DNA of 64,000 bases, taken from NCBI RefSeq assembly GCF_005222805.1, contig NZ_STGC01000005.1, positions 2,437,256-2,501,255 of the forward strand, written 5' to 3'. Of this stretch, positions 1 through 8,491 are shown piece after piece (the stretch's first letter is position 1; every line of letters starts with the position of its first letter). The notes beneath the pieces are model-generated. The model was not told the DNA's origin. It saw nothing but the letters and a program-made list of their open reading frames with translations, and made no database searches. Both the position numbers and the translations under genes were made by a program. Source of the DNA: Devosia sp. FKR38 (GTDB lineage Bacteria; Pseudomonadota; Alphaproteobacteria; Rhizobiales; Devosiaceae).

Positions 1-1
1 C

Positions 2-1231
2 CGCGATTTCGACGAGATGACCGTGGTGCGCTTCCACCGCTCGGCCGATCTGCTGGGCACCGCGCGCGAAGGCATTCTGGTCTTTGATGGCGCCCGCCTC
101 GTCGCCGGCAATCGCCGCGCCCTCCACCTGGTCGGGCTCGACCGCAAGGCGCTGCGCCAGGCCACCTCCGAAGAGATCTTTGAAACCACGGCTCTCGCCA
201 TGGACCGCGGCGAGTTGCGCGCCCGCAGCGGCGAGCGCTTCTTTGCCGCCGTGTCCGAGCCGCGCAAGGCGCCGTTGCGCGTCACCGGCACCCTGCCGCG
301 CGCCACTAAGCCCGCCAAGCCCGCGCCGTTCCTGACCCCCGAGACCCGCGCCGACCTCGACCGCGCCATTCGCCTGGTCAATGCCGAAATCCCCTTGCTG
401 ATCGCCGGGGAGACCGGCGCCGGCAAGGAGGTCTTCGCCCGCCATCTGCATGGCCTCACCCAGCGCGCCGGCAAGCCCTTCATCGCCATCAATTGTGCCG
501 CGCTGCCCGAGAGCCTGATCGAATCCGAGCTCTTCGGCTACGAGGCTGGCGCCTTCACCGGCGCCCGCAAACAGGGCGCCATTGGCCTGGTGCAACAGGC
601 CGAGGGCGGCATTCTCTTCCTCGACGAAATCGGCGACATGCCGCTGCTGCTGCAGTCCCGTCTGCTGCGGGTGCTGCAGGACAAGGAAGTGGTGCCCCTG
701 GGCGGCGGCAAGCCGCACAAGGCCGATTTCGTCCCCGTCTGCGCCACCAATCGCGACCTCAAGGCCATGGTCGAGGCCGGCAGCTTCCGCGCCGATCTCT
801 ATTACCGCATCGCCCAGTTCACCATTCGCCTGCCGGCGCTCGGCGAATTCCCCGACCGCGCTGCCGTGGTCTCGACCCTGTGGTCCCAGTTGGCCAGCGG
901 CCACCCCGCCCTGCCCGCGCCTGTGCTCGCCCGTCTCGCCGCCCAGCCGTGGCCGGGCAATTTCCGCGAGTTGACCGGCGCCCTGCGCGCCCTGGCCGCG
1001 CTCTGCGAACCCGACCGGCCCATGACCCTGGCCGACCTGCCCCAGTTCGCCACCGAAGCGACACCGGCCCCGCTCGGCCCCGATACCGACCTCGAAAGCC
1101 TCACCGAATCCGCCATGCGACGCGCCGTGGCCCTGCACAAAGGCAATCTCTCCGCCGCCGCCCGCGCCCTGGGCATCGACCGCTCCACCCTCTATCGCCG
1201 CCTGCTCTGGAAAGAAAAGCTCGACGGCTAG
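2..1231 (+). CDS. Sigma-54-dependent activator, AcoR-like (5' truncated)
   Basis: This gene encodes an enhancer-binding activator of sigma-54 RNA polymerase. The reading frame is open to the left edge, so the N-terminal sensor part (usually GAF in AcoR proteins) lies outside the window; the first visible ATG is at 17. About 100 residues of PAS-like sequence come first. The AAA+ domain follows, with Walker A GETGAGKE, an intact GAFTGA loop that contacts sigma-54, a Walker B-like ILFLDEIGDM and the WPGNFREL motif. A Fis-type helix-turn-helix (NLSAAARALGIDRSTLYRRL) closes the protein. The target is unknown because the upstream neighbours are missing. No acetoin catabolism genes are visible here, so the AcoR resemblance is architectural only. 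Confidence 0.85.
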   Translation, partial: RDFDEMTVVRFHRSADLLGTAREGILVFDGARLVAGNRRALHLVGLDRKALRQATSEEIFETTALAMDRGELRARSGERFFAAVSEPRKAPLRVTGTLPRATKPAKPAPFLTPETRADLDRAIRLVNAEIPLLIAGETGAGKEVFARHLHGLTQRAGKPFIAINCAALPESLIESELFGYEAGAFTGARKQGAIGLVQQAEGGILFLDEIGDMPLLLQSRLLRVLQDKEVVPLGGGKPHKADFVPVCATNRDLKAMVEAGSFRADLYYRIAQFTIRLPALGEFPDRAAVVSTLWSQLASGHPALPAPVLARLAAQPWPGNFRELTGALRALAALCEPDRPMTLADLPQFATEATPAPLGPDTDLESLTESAMRRAVALHKGNLSAAARALGIDRSTLYRRLLWKEKLDG

Positions 1232-1243
1232 CGCCGGAAAAGC

Positions 1244-2302
1244 TCAGTCCTGGCTCGACTGATCCCGCGGCGGATAGGCATGGGCCTGCCCCTGCCAGTC
1301 GCGCACAATCCAGCCGCCATCGGCCGCGGCTATGGCGCTGGCGCCGATCTCGGCCTTGCCGAAGCCACCGGGAATATCGAGCACATAGGTGGGCTGCGCC
1401 AGGCCCGAAATCCGCCCGCGCAACTGGCTCACCAGCGCCTGCCCCTCGGCAATGGACAGCCGGAAATGGCTGGTCCCCGGCGCCAGGTCCGGATGGTGCA
1501 GATAATAGGGCTGCACGCGGTTCTCCACGAAAGCCTGCATCAGGCTGGCAAGCGTCTCGACGTCGTCATTGACGCCCCTGAGCAGCACCGACTGGCTGAT
1601 CAACGCCAGCCCGGCTCTGTGCATCAGCGCCATCCCCGCCCGCGCCGCCGGGGTGAATTCGCGCGGATGATTGGCATGGATAGCGAGATACGTCGTCTTG
1701 CCGCTCGCCAGCAGCGCCGCCACCATGGCGTCGTCGATCCGCTCCGGCTCCACCACCGGCACCCGCGTGTGAAAGCGCACGACCTTCACGTGCGCAATGC
1801 CGGCCAGCCGCGCCATCAGGTCGCTCAACCGGCGCGGCGACAGCACCAGCGGATCGCCCCCGGTCAGGATCACTTCCCAGATTTCCTCGTGCCCGGCGAT
1901 ATAGTCCATCGCCGCATCGAGCTCTGCCGGCGTCAGCGTGCCCAACCCCTGCGGGCCCACCATTTCCCGACGAAAACAGAACCGGCAATAGACCGGGCAC
2001 ACATGCACCGCCTTGAGCAGCACACGGTCGGGATAGCGATGCACAATGCCGGTCACCGGCGAATGGCTGAGATCCCCGATCGGGTCCGCCCGCTCGTCGG
2101 GCGTGGTCACCAGTTCCTCGACCCGGGGCACGAACTGCCGCGCCATCGGATCGTCTGGATCCCCCGCCGCAATCAGCGCCGCTACGGCCGGCGTTATGGC
2201 CACCGCATATTTCGCCGCCACGGCTTCGAGCCCCGCCGCGTCGGGCACCAGCCCCGCCGCCACCAGTTCATCCACCGCCTTGATGGCCCGCACGACGCTC
2301 AT
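1244..2302 (-). CDS. epmB: EF-P beta-lysylation protein EpmB (lysine 2,3-aminomutase family)
   Basis: This is a radical-SAM, PLP-dependent enzyme that converts (S)-alpha-lysine to (R)-beta-lysine for modification of elongation factor P. The CxxxCxxC cluster motif is visible as CPVYCRFCF, followed by the lysine aminomutase landmarks EVILTGGDPL and HTRVPVVEP. At 352 residues it has the short EpmB-like length rather than that of fermentative aminomutases. The ATG at 2302 forms an ATGA overlap with the epmA stop codon (2299-2302). It also agrees better with the family than the upstream in-frame start at 2320. Adjacency to epmA and efp makes the EF-P assignment strong. Confidence 0.93.
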   Translation of the reverse strand: MSVVRAIKAVDELVAAGLVPDAAGLEAVAAKYAVAITPAVAALIAAGDPDDPMARQFVPRVEELVTTPDERADPIGDLSHSPVTGIVHRYPDRVLLKAVHVCPVYCRFCFRREMVGPQGLGTLTPAELDAAMDYIAGHEEIWEVILTGGDPLVLSPRRLSDLMARLAGIAHVKVVRFHTRVPVVEPERIDDAMVAALLASGKTTYLAIHANHPREFTPAARAGMALMHRAGLALISQSVLLRGVNDDVETLASLMQAFVENRVQPYYLHHPDLAPGTSHFRLSIAEGQALVSQLRGRISGLAQPTYVLDIPGGFGKAEIGASAIAAADGGWIVRDWQGQAHAYPPRDQSSQD

Positions 2303-3357
2303 TCCGCCACCGGCGCCCACAGCACCGCCTCGATACGCGGCGCCGCCGTCGCCAGCATCACCAGCCGGTCAAAGCCCAGCGCCACGCCAGAAGCCTCCGG
2401 CATCAGCGCCAGCGCCGCCAGGAAATCCTCGTCAATCGGATAGCGCTCGCCATAGAGCCGCGCCTTCTCGTCCATCTCGGCCACAAAGCGCCGCCGCTGC
2501 TCGGCCGCATCGGTCAATTCGCCAAAGCCATTGGCCAGCTCCACGCCACAGGCATAGAGCTCGAAGCGCTCGCTCACCCGCCGGTCATCGCCCGCCCGCC
2601 GCGCCAGCGCCGCCTCTGCCGCCGGATAGCGGTCGAGCACCGTGATGCGGCCATTGCCCAGTTCGGGCTCCACCTTGTCGGTGAGGATCAGGCTGAATAG
2701 GTAACTCCAGCTTCGATCCTCCGGCACCGCCATGCCCAGCGCCGCCATCTGGCTCGCCAGCGCTTCGCCATCGGTGCGCCCCTCGGCGTCCATGCTGGCG
2801 AAGAGATCAATCCCCGCATAGCGCGCAAACGCCTCGACCACGCTCAGCCGCTCGGGCACAGCAAAGGGATCGCAGGCCCGCTCGCGATAGCGCAACTGCG
2901 CCACGCCCGCCGTCTCTGCCGCGATGCCCAGCAGCGCCACACAGTCGGCGATCACCGCGTCATAGCTTTCCCCGGCGCGATACCATTCCAGCATGGTGAA
3001 CTCGGGATGGTGCAGCGCGCTGCGCTCGCGATTGCGCCACACATGCCCGAGACTCGCGATCCGCGTCTCCCCCGCTGCCAGCAGTTTTTTCATCGTGAAT
3101 TCGGGCGAAGTGTGCAGATACATCGCCTGCCCCAGCCCATCATTGCCGATCATCTGCGTGCCAAACGCATGCAGATGCGTCTCATTGCCCGGCGAGCGCT
3201 GCAGCCCCGGCGGATCGACCATCAAGAAGTCCTGCCCCGCCAGATACCCCCGCACTGCCGCCTCGATGCGGTTGCGCGCCAGCAGGATCGGCCGCCGGTC
3301 AGCATGCACCGAGGGCGTCCACCAGGGCGAGGCAGCGATGGAAGTTGGGTTGCTCAT
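2299..3357 (-). CDS. epmA: EF-P--lysine lysyltransferase EpmA (GenX/PoxA)
   Basis: This is a truncated class II lysyl-tRNA synthetase paralogue that activates beta-lysine and attaches it to EF-P instead of a tRNA. The 352-residue protein lacks the N-terminal anticodon-binding domain of LysRS. It keeps the class II motifs, including HTSPEFTMKKLL, the FELYACGVELANGFGEL stretch and motif 3 EASGVALGFDRLVML. The ATG at 3357 was chosen because conserved sequence (WWTP, DRRP) begins just after it; the frame is open further upstream. It is divergent from efp across about 140 bp and translationally coupled to epmB downstream. EpmC, the hydroxylase, was not seen in the window. Confidence 0.93.
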   Translation of the reverse strand: MSNPTSIAASPWWTPSVHADRRPILLARNRIEAAVRGYLAGQDFLMVDPPGLQRSPGNETHLHAFGTQMIGNDGLGQAMYLHTSPEFTMKKLLAAGETRIASLGHVWRNRERSALHHPEFTMLEWYRAGESYDAVIADCVALLGIAAETAGVAQLRYRERACDPFAVPERLSVVEAFARYAGIDLFASMDAEGRTDGEALASQMAALGMAVPEDRSWSYLFSLILTDKVEPELGNGRITVLDRYPAAEAALARRAGDDRRVSERFELYACGVELANGFGELTDAAEQRRRFVAEMDEKARLYGERYPIDEDFLAALALMPEASGVALGFDRLVMLATAAPRIEAVLWAPVAE

Positions 3358-3498
3358 GCGCGCTTTATGACACCAAGGCTGGCGATTTGCGCCAAGATAG
3401 GGTAGTTGGCGCACGAAACTCTATTTCGGCGCCCCGGGGGCGGCCGCTTCATCGGCCCTGCCTCTAGTACGCGCCATCGCTACGAACAAGGAAGAATA

Positions 3499-4068
3499 AT
3501 GGTCAAGGTCATCGCCTCCTCGCTGCGCAAGGGCAATGTCGTCGAGCAGGACGGCAATCTGCACGTCATCCTGACGGCCGAAAACGTCCACCCCGGCAAG
3601 GGCAACTCCATCACCAACGTCAACATGCGCCGCATTTCCGATGGCGTGAAGGTCGTCGGCCGCTGGCGCACCGTCGAAATGGTCGAGAAGGCCGATGTCG
3701 ATGATCGCGAATATGATTATCTCTACTCCGACAGCGAGGGCCATCACTTCATGGAGCCCGCCAGCTTCGAGCAGATCACCGTCCCCGATGACGTCATCGG
3801 CGAACAGGCTGCCTATCTCACCGATGGCATGAAGGTTCACCTCAAGACCTTCGAGGGCAATGCGCTCTCCATGGAACTGCCCCAGCGCGTCACCGTCGAA
3901 ATCGCCGAGACCGAGCCGGTGGTCAAGGGCCAGACGGCCTCGTCCTCCTACAAGCCCGCCGTGCTGACCAATGGCCTCAAGTGCATGGTCCCGCCCCATA
4001 TCGGCGCCGGCACCCGAATCATCATTCTCACCGAAGACAATTCCTACGTTGAGCGTGCCAAGGACTGA
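3499..4068 (+). CDS. efp: Elongation factor P
   Basis: EF-P binds the ribosome between the P and E sites and relieves stalling at polyproline. The 189-residue protein has the family length. The ATG at 3499 is preceded by a purine-rich ribosome site (AAGGAAGAA) at 3488-3496; in-frame codons further upstream encode sequence unlike EF-P. The modifiable lysine sits in the loop HPGKGN at residue 34, the position beta-lysylated by EpmA in E. coli. The three OB-like domains end with [19 protein letters not shown], typical of the family. The divergent epmA and epmB genes supply the modification. A terminator hairpin follows at 4098. Confidence 0.97.
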   Translation: MVKVIASSLRKGNVVEQDGNLHVILTAENVHPGKGNSITNVNMRRISDGVKVVGRWRTVEMVEKADVDDREYDYLYSDSEGHHFMEPASFEQITVPDDVIGEQAAYLTDGMKVHLKTFEGNALSMELPQRVTVEIAETEPVVKGQTASSSYKPAVLTNGLKCMVPPHIGAGTRIIILTEDNSYVERAKD

Positions 4069-4097
4069 TCTGGGCGCTGCGGCTCTCCCCCATTGAG

Positions 4098-4120
4098 ACG
4101 GGCCCTGCGGGGCCCGTTTT
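4098..4120 (+). terminator. Intrinsic terminator of efp
   Basis: An 8-bp perfect stem ACGGGCCC / GGGCCCGT with a 4-nt loop is followed by TTTT, 30 bp after the efp stop codon. Confidence 0.85.
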
Positions 4121-4208
4121 GCTGTCTGCCAGCATGGCCACTGATCGCATCTGGCCCCCGGCGCGTACCCAGCCTAACCTGCAGTCTCCGTCACCGATCG
4201 GCCGCGCC

Positions 4209-4931
4209 ATGACCGCCTCGCTCTACCCCGCCGATTTCTATGACAACCGCCGCGCCCATACGGCCCATGCCGCGCGCCGCCTGCTCTCGGCCCTACCCGC
4301 CGACCTGCCGCGCCAGAGCCTGGCCGATATCGGCTGCGGCACCGGCACCTGGCTGGCCACGGCCCTCGCCATGGGCGCCAGCTCCGCCTATGGCATCGAG
4401 GGCGATTGGGTCACCCCCGACATGCTGGACGATGCCGCCATCGCCTTCACCGCCCACGATCTCGAACAGCCCTTCAGCCTGCCCCGCGTCGATCTCGCGC
4501 TTTCGCTCGAAGTCGCCGAACATCTCAGCCCCGCCCGCGCGCCTGGCTTTGTCGCCGATCTCGTCGCCCTCGCCCCCGCCGTGCTGTTCTCCGCCGCCAT
4601 CCCCGGCCAGGGCGGCGTCGGCCACGTCAATGAGCAATGGCAGAGCTGGTGGGCCGCCCACTTTGCCACTCATGGTTATACCGCCCATGACGTGATCCGC
4701 CCCGTCCTCTGGGCCGATGATGCCATCCCCGCCTGGTATCGCCAGAATGCCGTGCTCTATCTCGCCGCGCCGCTTGCGACGCACCTCGGTCTCACGCCCA
4801 CCGATCCGGCGCTGCTCGACACAGTCCATCCCAGCTTCTGGGCCCGAGCCAATCGCGAACTGGCCTATGCCAATGCCCTGCCGGAATCCGAAGTCCTCCG
4901 CCGCCAGGCGCAACAGGCCCAGCAGCAATAG
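4209..4931 (+). CDS. Class I SAM-dependent methyltransferase
   Basis: A 240-residue methyltransferase of the Rossmann-fold class. SAM-binding motif I is visible as LADIGCGTGTWL near residue 45, and a post-I acidic region GIEGDW follows. SLEVAEHLSP is the usual motif near the active site of UbiE/Methyltransf_23-like proteins. It has no signal peptide, so it is cytoplasmic. The ATG at 4209 (MTASLYPADFYDNRR) was chosen because upstream in-frame sequence crosses the efp terminator. The substrate cannot be read from the sequence. It stands alone between efp and the convergent ThuA gene. A role in glycan or lipid methylation is possible but unsupported. Confidence 0.8.
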   Translation: MTASLYPADFYDNRRAHTAHAARRLLSALPADLPRQSLADIGCGTGTWLATALAMGASSAYGIEGDWVTPDMLDDAAIAFTAHDLEQPFSLPRVDLALSLEVAEHLSPARAPGFVADLVALAPAVLFSAAIPGQGGVGHVNEQWQSWWAAHFATHGYTAHDVIRPVLWADDAIPAWYRQNAVLYLAAPLATHLGLTPTDPALLDTVHPSFWARANRELAYANALPESEVLRRQAQQAQQQ

Positions 4932-4937
4932 CCCGAC

Positions 4938-5585
4938 CTAGCGCGCTGCCCAGATCAGCCCGCGCCGCAGGATCTCGCGCACCGGCCCACCGGCCAGCTC
5001 ATCGGCCGTATGCCCCAGCGAGGAATAGAACACCCGCCCCCGGTCATGGGTGGTGGTGAACACCACCGGCATCACCACATCCTTGCGCCAGGGGTGGAAC
5101 TCCCCCGAAAACACCGTCGTCGCCAGCACCTCAACGGCCGGGTCATAATTGAGATAATACTGCTCGGACGTGTGCTCGAAGCTGTCGATCCCCGCCATGA
5201 TCGGATGCTCGCGAGCCGTCACATCCACCCGATAGGTGATGATATTGCCCGGGTGCTGCACCCAGTAGCAGCTGGCCGCATAGCGGAACGGCACCGAGCT
5301 GCGAAAGCTGGTCGCCAGCCCCATGTGATAACCCGCCAGCCCCGTCCCGTCCCGCACCGCCGCAATCAGCCGGTCCATCTTTTCGGGCGCCAGCACACCA
5401 TCGGTGATGACAGGCACCACTAAGTCATTCTCGCCCACGTCCGCGGCGCCCAGCGCGTCATAGTCCGGCGTCACGGTCACCGCAAAGCCCTCGGCCTCCA
5501 GCAGCTCGCGCACCACATGCGCGCCGCGCTCGGGCGTATGCAGCTCCATCCCACCCCAGACTACGAGGGCCCTTCTTGCCGTCAT
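4938..5585 (-). CDS. ThuA domain-containing protein
   Basis: A 215-residue ThuA-family protein with the class I glutamine-amidotransferase-like fold. These proteins are found in sugar utilisation loci (named for trehalose utilisation) but have no firmly known reaction. Typical features are the start ALVVWGGMELHTPERGA, the HMGLATSFR loop and the ending GRVFYSSLGHTADEL. A strong ribosome site AGAAGGAG precedes the ATG at 5585. There is no signal peptide. It is the last gene of the carbohydrate locus and is separated from the beta-helix fusion gene by a repeat-bearing gap, so it may be transcribed separately. Confidence 0.85.
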   Translation of the reverse strand: MTARRALVVWGGMELHTPERGAHVVRELLEAEGFAVTVTPDYDALGAADVGENDLVVPVITDGVLAPEKMDRLIAAVRDGTGLAGYHMGLATSFRSSVPFRYAASCYWVQHPGNIITYRVDVTAREHPIMAGIDSFEHTSEQYYLNYDPAVEVLATTVFSGEFHPWRKDVVMPVVFTTTHDRGRVFYSSLGHTADELAGGPVREILRRGLIWAAR

Positions 5586-5604
5586 CGCACTGCTCCTTCT
5601 GCCC

Positions 5605-5790
5605 GAACTTCACCCTCACCTTGCGAGGTGGGTGACGGCTGCATGGACGGTGCCACTATCTCACCCCGCCCACCAGACCAGCACCTCCCCCTTGATGGGG
5701 GAGGTTGGGAGGGGGTGAGAGAGCCCAAATATCCCGGCCAATCTCCCCCTCCCTTGATCCCTCCCCACAAGGGGGATGGTGACGACTGAA
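5605..5790. repeat. Intergenic palindromic repeat cluster
   Basis: This gap between the ThuA gene and its upstream neighbour is filled by GC-rich inverted repeats. A first hairpin lies at about 5610-5636 (CTCACCT/AGGTGGG arms around TTGCG). A second, CTCCCCC/GGGGGAG, lies at about 5684-5704, and further C-tract and G-tract blocks run to 5783. Such blocks resemble dispersed intergenic palindromes of Hyphomicrobiales. I see no coding potential and no clear promoter. Confidence 0.6.
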
Positions 5791-5832
5791 GGCTGCGCGT
5801 GAATGACGGTTGGGTGGGGACGATCACCCCCC

Positions 5833-7464
5833 TCACAACCCCAGCCCCACCGCCTGCGTGCGATGCACGCCCTTGGGCACAAAGGCGAAATCCCCGTCGA
5901 GGCCCAGCAGCTTGGCCGCCAGATGCACCACGCTCAGCCACATCTCGGTGCCCTGCAGGCCCGGCGCCTGCCCATCGGCAAAGGCAAAGCCTTCGCCGTC
6001 CACCCAGCGTTCACCCGCCCGCGCGATCACGCTGCGTGCAATCGCCTCCGCTTCGGCGCGGCGATGGTCGGTCTGGCCCAGGCACAGCAGCAGCGGATGG
6101 ATGGTGTCGAGCAGATTGCAGGCGGTGTAGGTCGCCCCCGAGAACCCACCATAATTGCGGCTGTTGAGCAGCACGGAGTCAATGGCCGCCTCCGGTCGGG
6201 GCACCGCCACGCCGAACTGCGCATAGGTTCCCCGCGTCAGCCGGTAAAACCCATTGACCGGCTGCAGCAGCCCCTCCTCTGCCGTCGGCGCCCCCCACAG
6301 GCCCGAGCCGCGATCCTGCTGCAGCGCCAGCCAGCCAAACAGCACCGTGCGCGCCGCGCCAGTGCCAAAATAGCGGGCGTTGAAATAGAGCGCCGTGCCG
6401 ATGGTATCAACATCGGCCCCCGCGCCCCAGGCCCGCTCGCGCCAGCTCAGGCTCTCGAGCCACTCACACAGCTCGGATGCCGACAGCTCCACCGCCGAGA
6501 TGGCATGCAGCGGCTGCGCCCCCAGCCCTTCGAGCGCATAGCCCACCGCCAGCACATTATAGAGCGCCAGCCCGTCCCGCCGCATCGGCACGCCCGGTTT
6601 GGGCGGCTGATAGGGGTCGGGGAACAGGCCCGTTTCCTTGTCCTGCACCGCCTGCAACCGCGCAATCGTCGCCGGCACGTCCAGCCCCTCGGGCAGCCCG
6701 TCAAAGCCGCGCGCGATCTCGATGGCATCGCACAGGTGCCGCATGCTCATCCGCGCCGCGCCATGGTTCTCGCGCGAGAGATACTCGCCATCGCGCATAT
6801 TGCCGGCCAAAATGGCCTGATATTGCCCCTGTGCCCGTTCGCCCAGCGCCTGCAGCTGCGCTCGCGTCTCGTCCTGCCGCCCCCGCCCGCGAAACCGCAC
6901 CACCTTAGCCGGCACCCCGCCGACAATGGCCAGCGGCGGCACATCCTTGCTCACCACCGCCCCGGCGGCGATCACCGCCCCGCGCCCCACCGTCACCCCG
7001 TCCAGCACCACCGCATTGGCGCCGATCCACACATCATCTTCGATGACGATGCCGCGGCTTTCGTGCTTCTGGGTATAGATCGGCACGCTGGGGTCATCGA
7101 ATCCATGGTTGAAGCCGACAAGGCTGGCATGGCTGGCAATGCGCACGCCGTCGCCGCAGCGCACCCGGCCCGAAATCATGGCATAGCTGTTGACCGTGCA
7201 ATGCGCGCCAAACTGCACCTCGCCGCGCACCAGCGCATGTCCGGCAATCCAGCTCTCGGCCCCCAGCACCAGCTGGCTGGTAAACACCGCCGCCTCCGCC
7301 GCCACATAGGCCGTCGGATCAATCCGCGCCCCCGCCACCTGCTCCAGCCGCCGCACCCGCGCCTGATGCTCGGGCGACGCGATATCCGCGGGCGTCCGGT
7401 CCCAGGTCAAAAACTGCAACCGCGCCTCATGCGCAGTGTCGTCATCCATCCGAACGTCCATCAT
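5833..7464 (-). CDS. Left-handed beta-helix acyltransferase fused to an alpha/alpha-toroid-like domain
   Basis: A 543-residue two-part protein. Residues ~50-192 form a hexapeptide-repeat left-handed beta helix, as in CatB/LacA/NodL-type acyltransferases. They include a His-containing loop (GFNHGFDD), [18 protein letters not shown] rungs and the closing signature [13 protein letters not shown]. Residues ~200-543 are helical, with repeated short W/Y/G-rich segments ([41 protein letters not shown]), resembling an alpha/alpha toroid of glycosidases or lyases. Two adjacent ATGs occur at 7464 and 7461 and another at 7449; AAAGGG just upstream favours the first pair. It sits 20 bp after the dehydrogenase gene in the carbohydrate locus. 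The acyl acceptor is unknown and the toroid call is from sequence character only. Confidence 0.65.
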   Translation of the reverse strand: MMDVRMDDDTAHEARLQFLTWDRTPADIASPEHQARVRRLEQVAGARIDPTAYVAAEAAVFTSQLVLGAESWIAGHALVRGEVQFGAHCTVNSYAMISGRVRCGDGVRIASHASLVGFNHGFDDPSVPIYTQKHESRGIVIEDDVWIGANAVVLDGVTVGRGAVIAAGAVVSKDVPPLAIVGGVPAKVVRFRGRGRQDETRAQLQALGERAQGQYQAILAGNMRDGEYLSRENHGAARMSMRHLCDAIEIARGFDGLPEGLDVPATIARLQAVQDKETGLFPDPYQPPKPGVPMRRDGLALYNVLAVGYALEGLGAQPLHAISAVELSASELCEWLESLSWRERAWGAGADVDTIGTALYFNARYFGTGAARTVLFGWLALQQDRGSGLWGAPTAEEGLLQPVNGFYRLTRGTYAQFGVAVPRPEAAIDSVLLNSRNYGGFSGATYTACNLLDTIHPLLLCLGQTDHRRAEAEAIARSVIARAGERWVDGEGFAFADGQAPGLQGTEMWLSVVHLAAKLLGLDGDFAFVPKGVHRTQAVGLGL

Positions 7465-7483
7465 CCCTTTTCCCGTCGCCGCC

Positions 7484-8491
7484 CTAGGCCAGCCGCTCCA
7501 GCAATTCCGGCTCCACTGCAAATTCCAATGGCCGTCCGGCAACAAACCGCTCGATCTCGGCAATGGCCAATTGCCCCAGCCGCAACCGCTCGGTGCCCAC
7601 CGCCCCCGCCACATGCGGCGTCAGAAACACATTGGGCAGCGTGTAAAGCGGCGACCCCGGCGCCGGGATTTCCGGCTCCGTCACATCGATCACCGCATGG
7701 ATGCGGCCGGTCTGCAGTTCGGCGATCATCGCAGCCTCATCCACCACCGCGCCGCGCGCCGTGTTGATGAAGCAGGCGCCATCCTGCATCAGCCCGAAAT
7801 GCCGCGCGCCGATCATGCCGCGGGTGCTGGGCAGAGACGGCGCATGGATCGACACCACGTCCGCACGGGTCATCACCTCATCAAGGCTCACCAGTTCGGC
7901 ATCCTCGGTCACCGGATCGCCCGGCAGCACATAGGGGTCGCTCAGCAGCACCGTGAAGTCGAACGGGCGCAACAGACGTGCCACCTTGCGCCCGATGCGC
8001 GATGCCCCCACCAGCCCCACTATACGCTGGTAATTGCCGATCGGCGCATTGGTCAGCGCATAGCTCGACTTCCGCCCGGGATCGGCGCGATAGCGGTCGC
8101 GCAGCTCGAACATGCGCTTGTTGGAGAACAGGATCGCCGCCAGCGTATATTCCGCCACTGGCACCGCATTGGCGTCGGCCGCATGGGTCACCGCAATGCC
8201 CGCAGCATAGACCGCGGGGTCCAGCGTGTATTTCACCGTGCCCGCGGCATGCGCAATCAGTCGCAACCTCGGCGCTGAAGCCACTACAGGCGCGGTCACC
8301 ATGGGGCAGCCCCAGCCAGTGACAAGAATGTCGATCTCGGCCAGCAGGGCCCGCGCCGCAGGACTATCGAACTCTTCGAGTGGCTCGCGCCTGACGATGG
8401 CGCAGCTCTGCTCCAGCCGCTCCAGTGCCGCGGCGTCGAACACATACTTGGTCTTGTCCGCCGCCATGGCGAAACCAACTTTGGGTTTCAT
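7484..8491 (-). CDS. D-isomer-specific 2-hydroxyacid dehydrogenase family protein
   Basis: A 335-residue NAD(P)-dependent dehydrogenase related to SerA and glyoxylate reductases. The nucleotide-binding glycine motif is [31 protein letters not shown] contains the conserved catalytic-region Arg, and LTPHVAGA carries the active-site His. Its start codon shares one base with the stop of the DUF2264 gene (TGATG at 8489-8493), so the two are translationally coupled. In this carbohydrate locus it probably reduces or oxidises a sugar-derived 2-keto or 2-hydroxy acid. Substrate specificity cannot be judged from the sequence. Confidence 0.85.
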   Translation of the reverse strand: MKPKVGFAMAADKTKYVFDAAALERLEQSCAIVRREPLEEFDSPAARALLAEIDILVTGWGCPMVTAPVVASAPRLRLIAHAAGTVKYTLDPAVYAAGIAVTHAADANAVPVAEYTLAAILFSNKRMFELRDRYRADPGRKSSYALTNAPIGNYQRIVGLVGASRIGRKVARLLRPFDFTVLLSDPYVLPGDPVTEDAELVSLDEVMTRADVVSIHAPSLPSTRGMIGARHFGLMQDGACFINTARGAVVDEAAMIAELQTGRIHAVIDVTEPEIPAPGSPLYTLPNVFLTPHVAGAVGTERLRLGQLAIAEIERFVAGRPLEFAVEPELLERLA

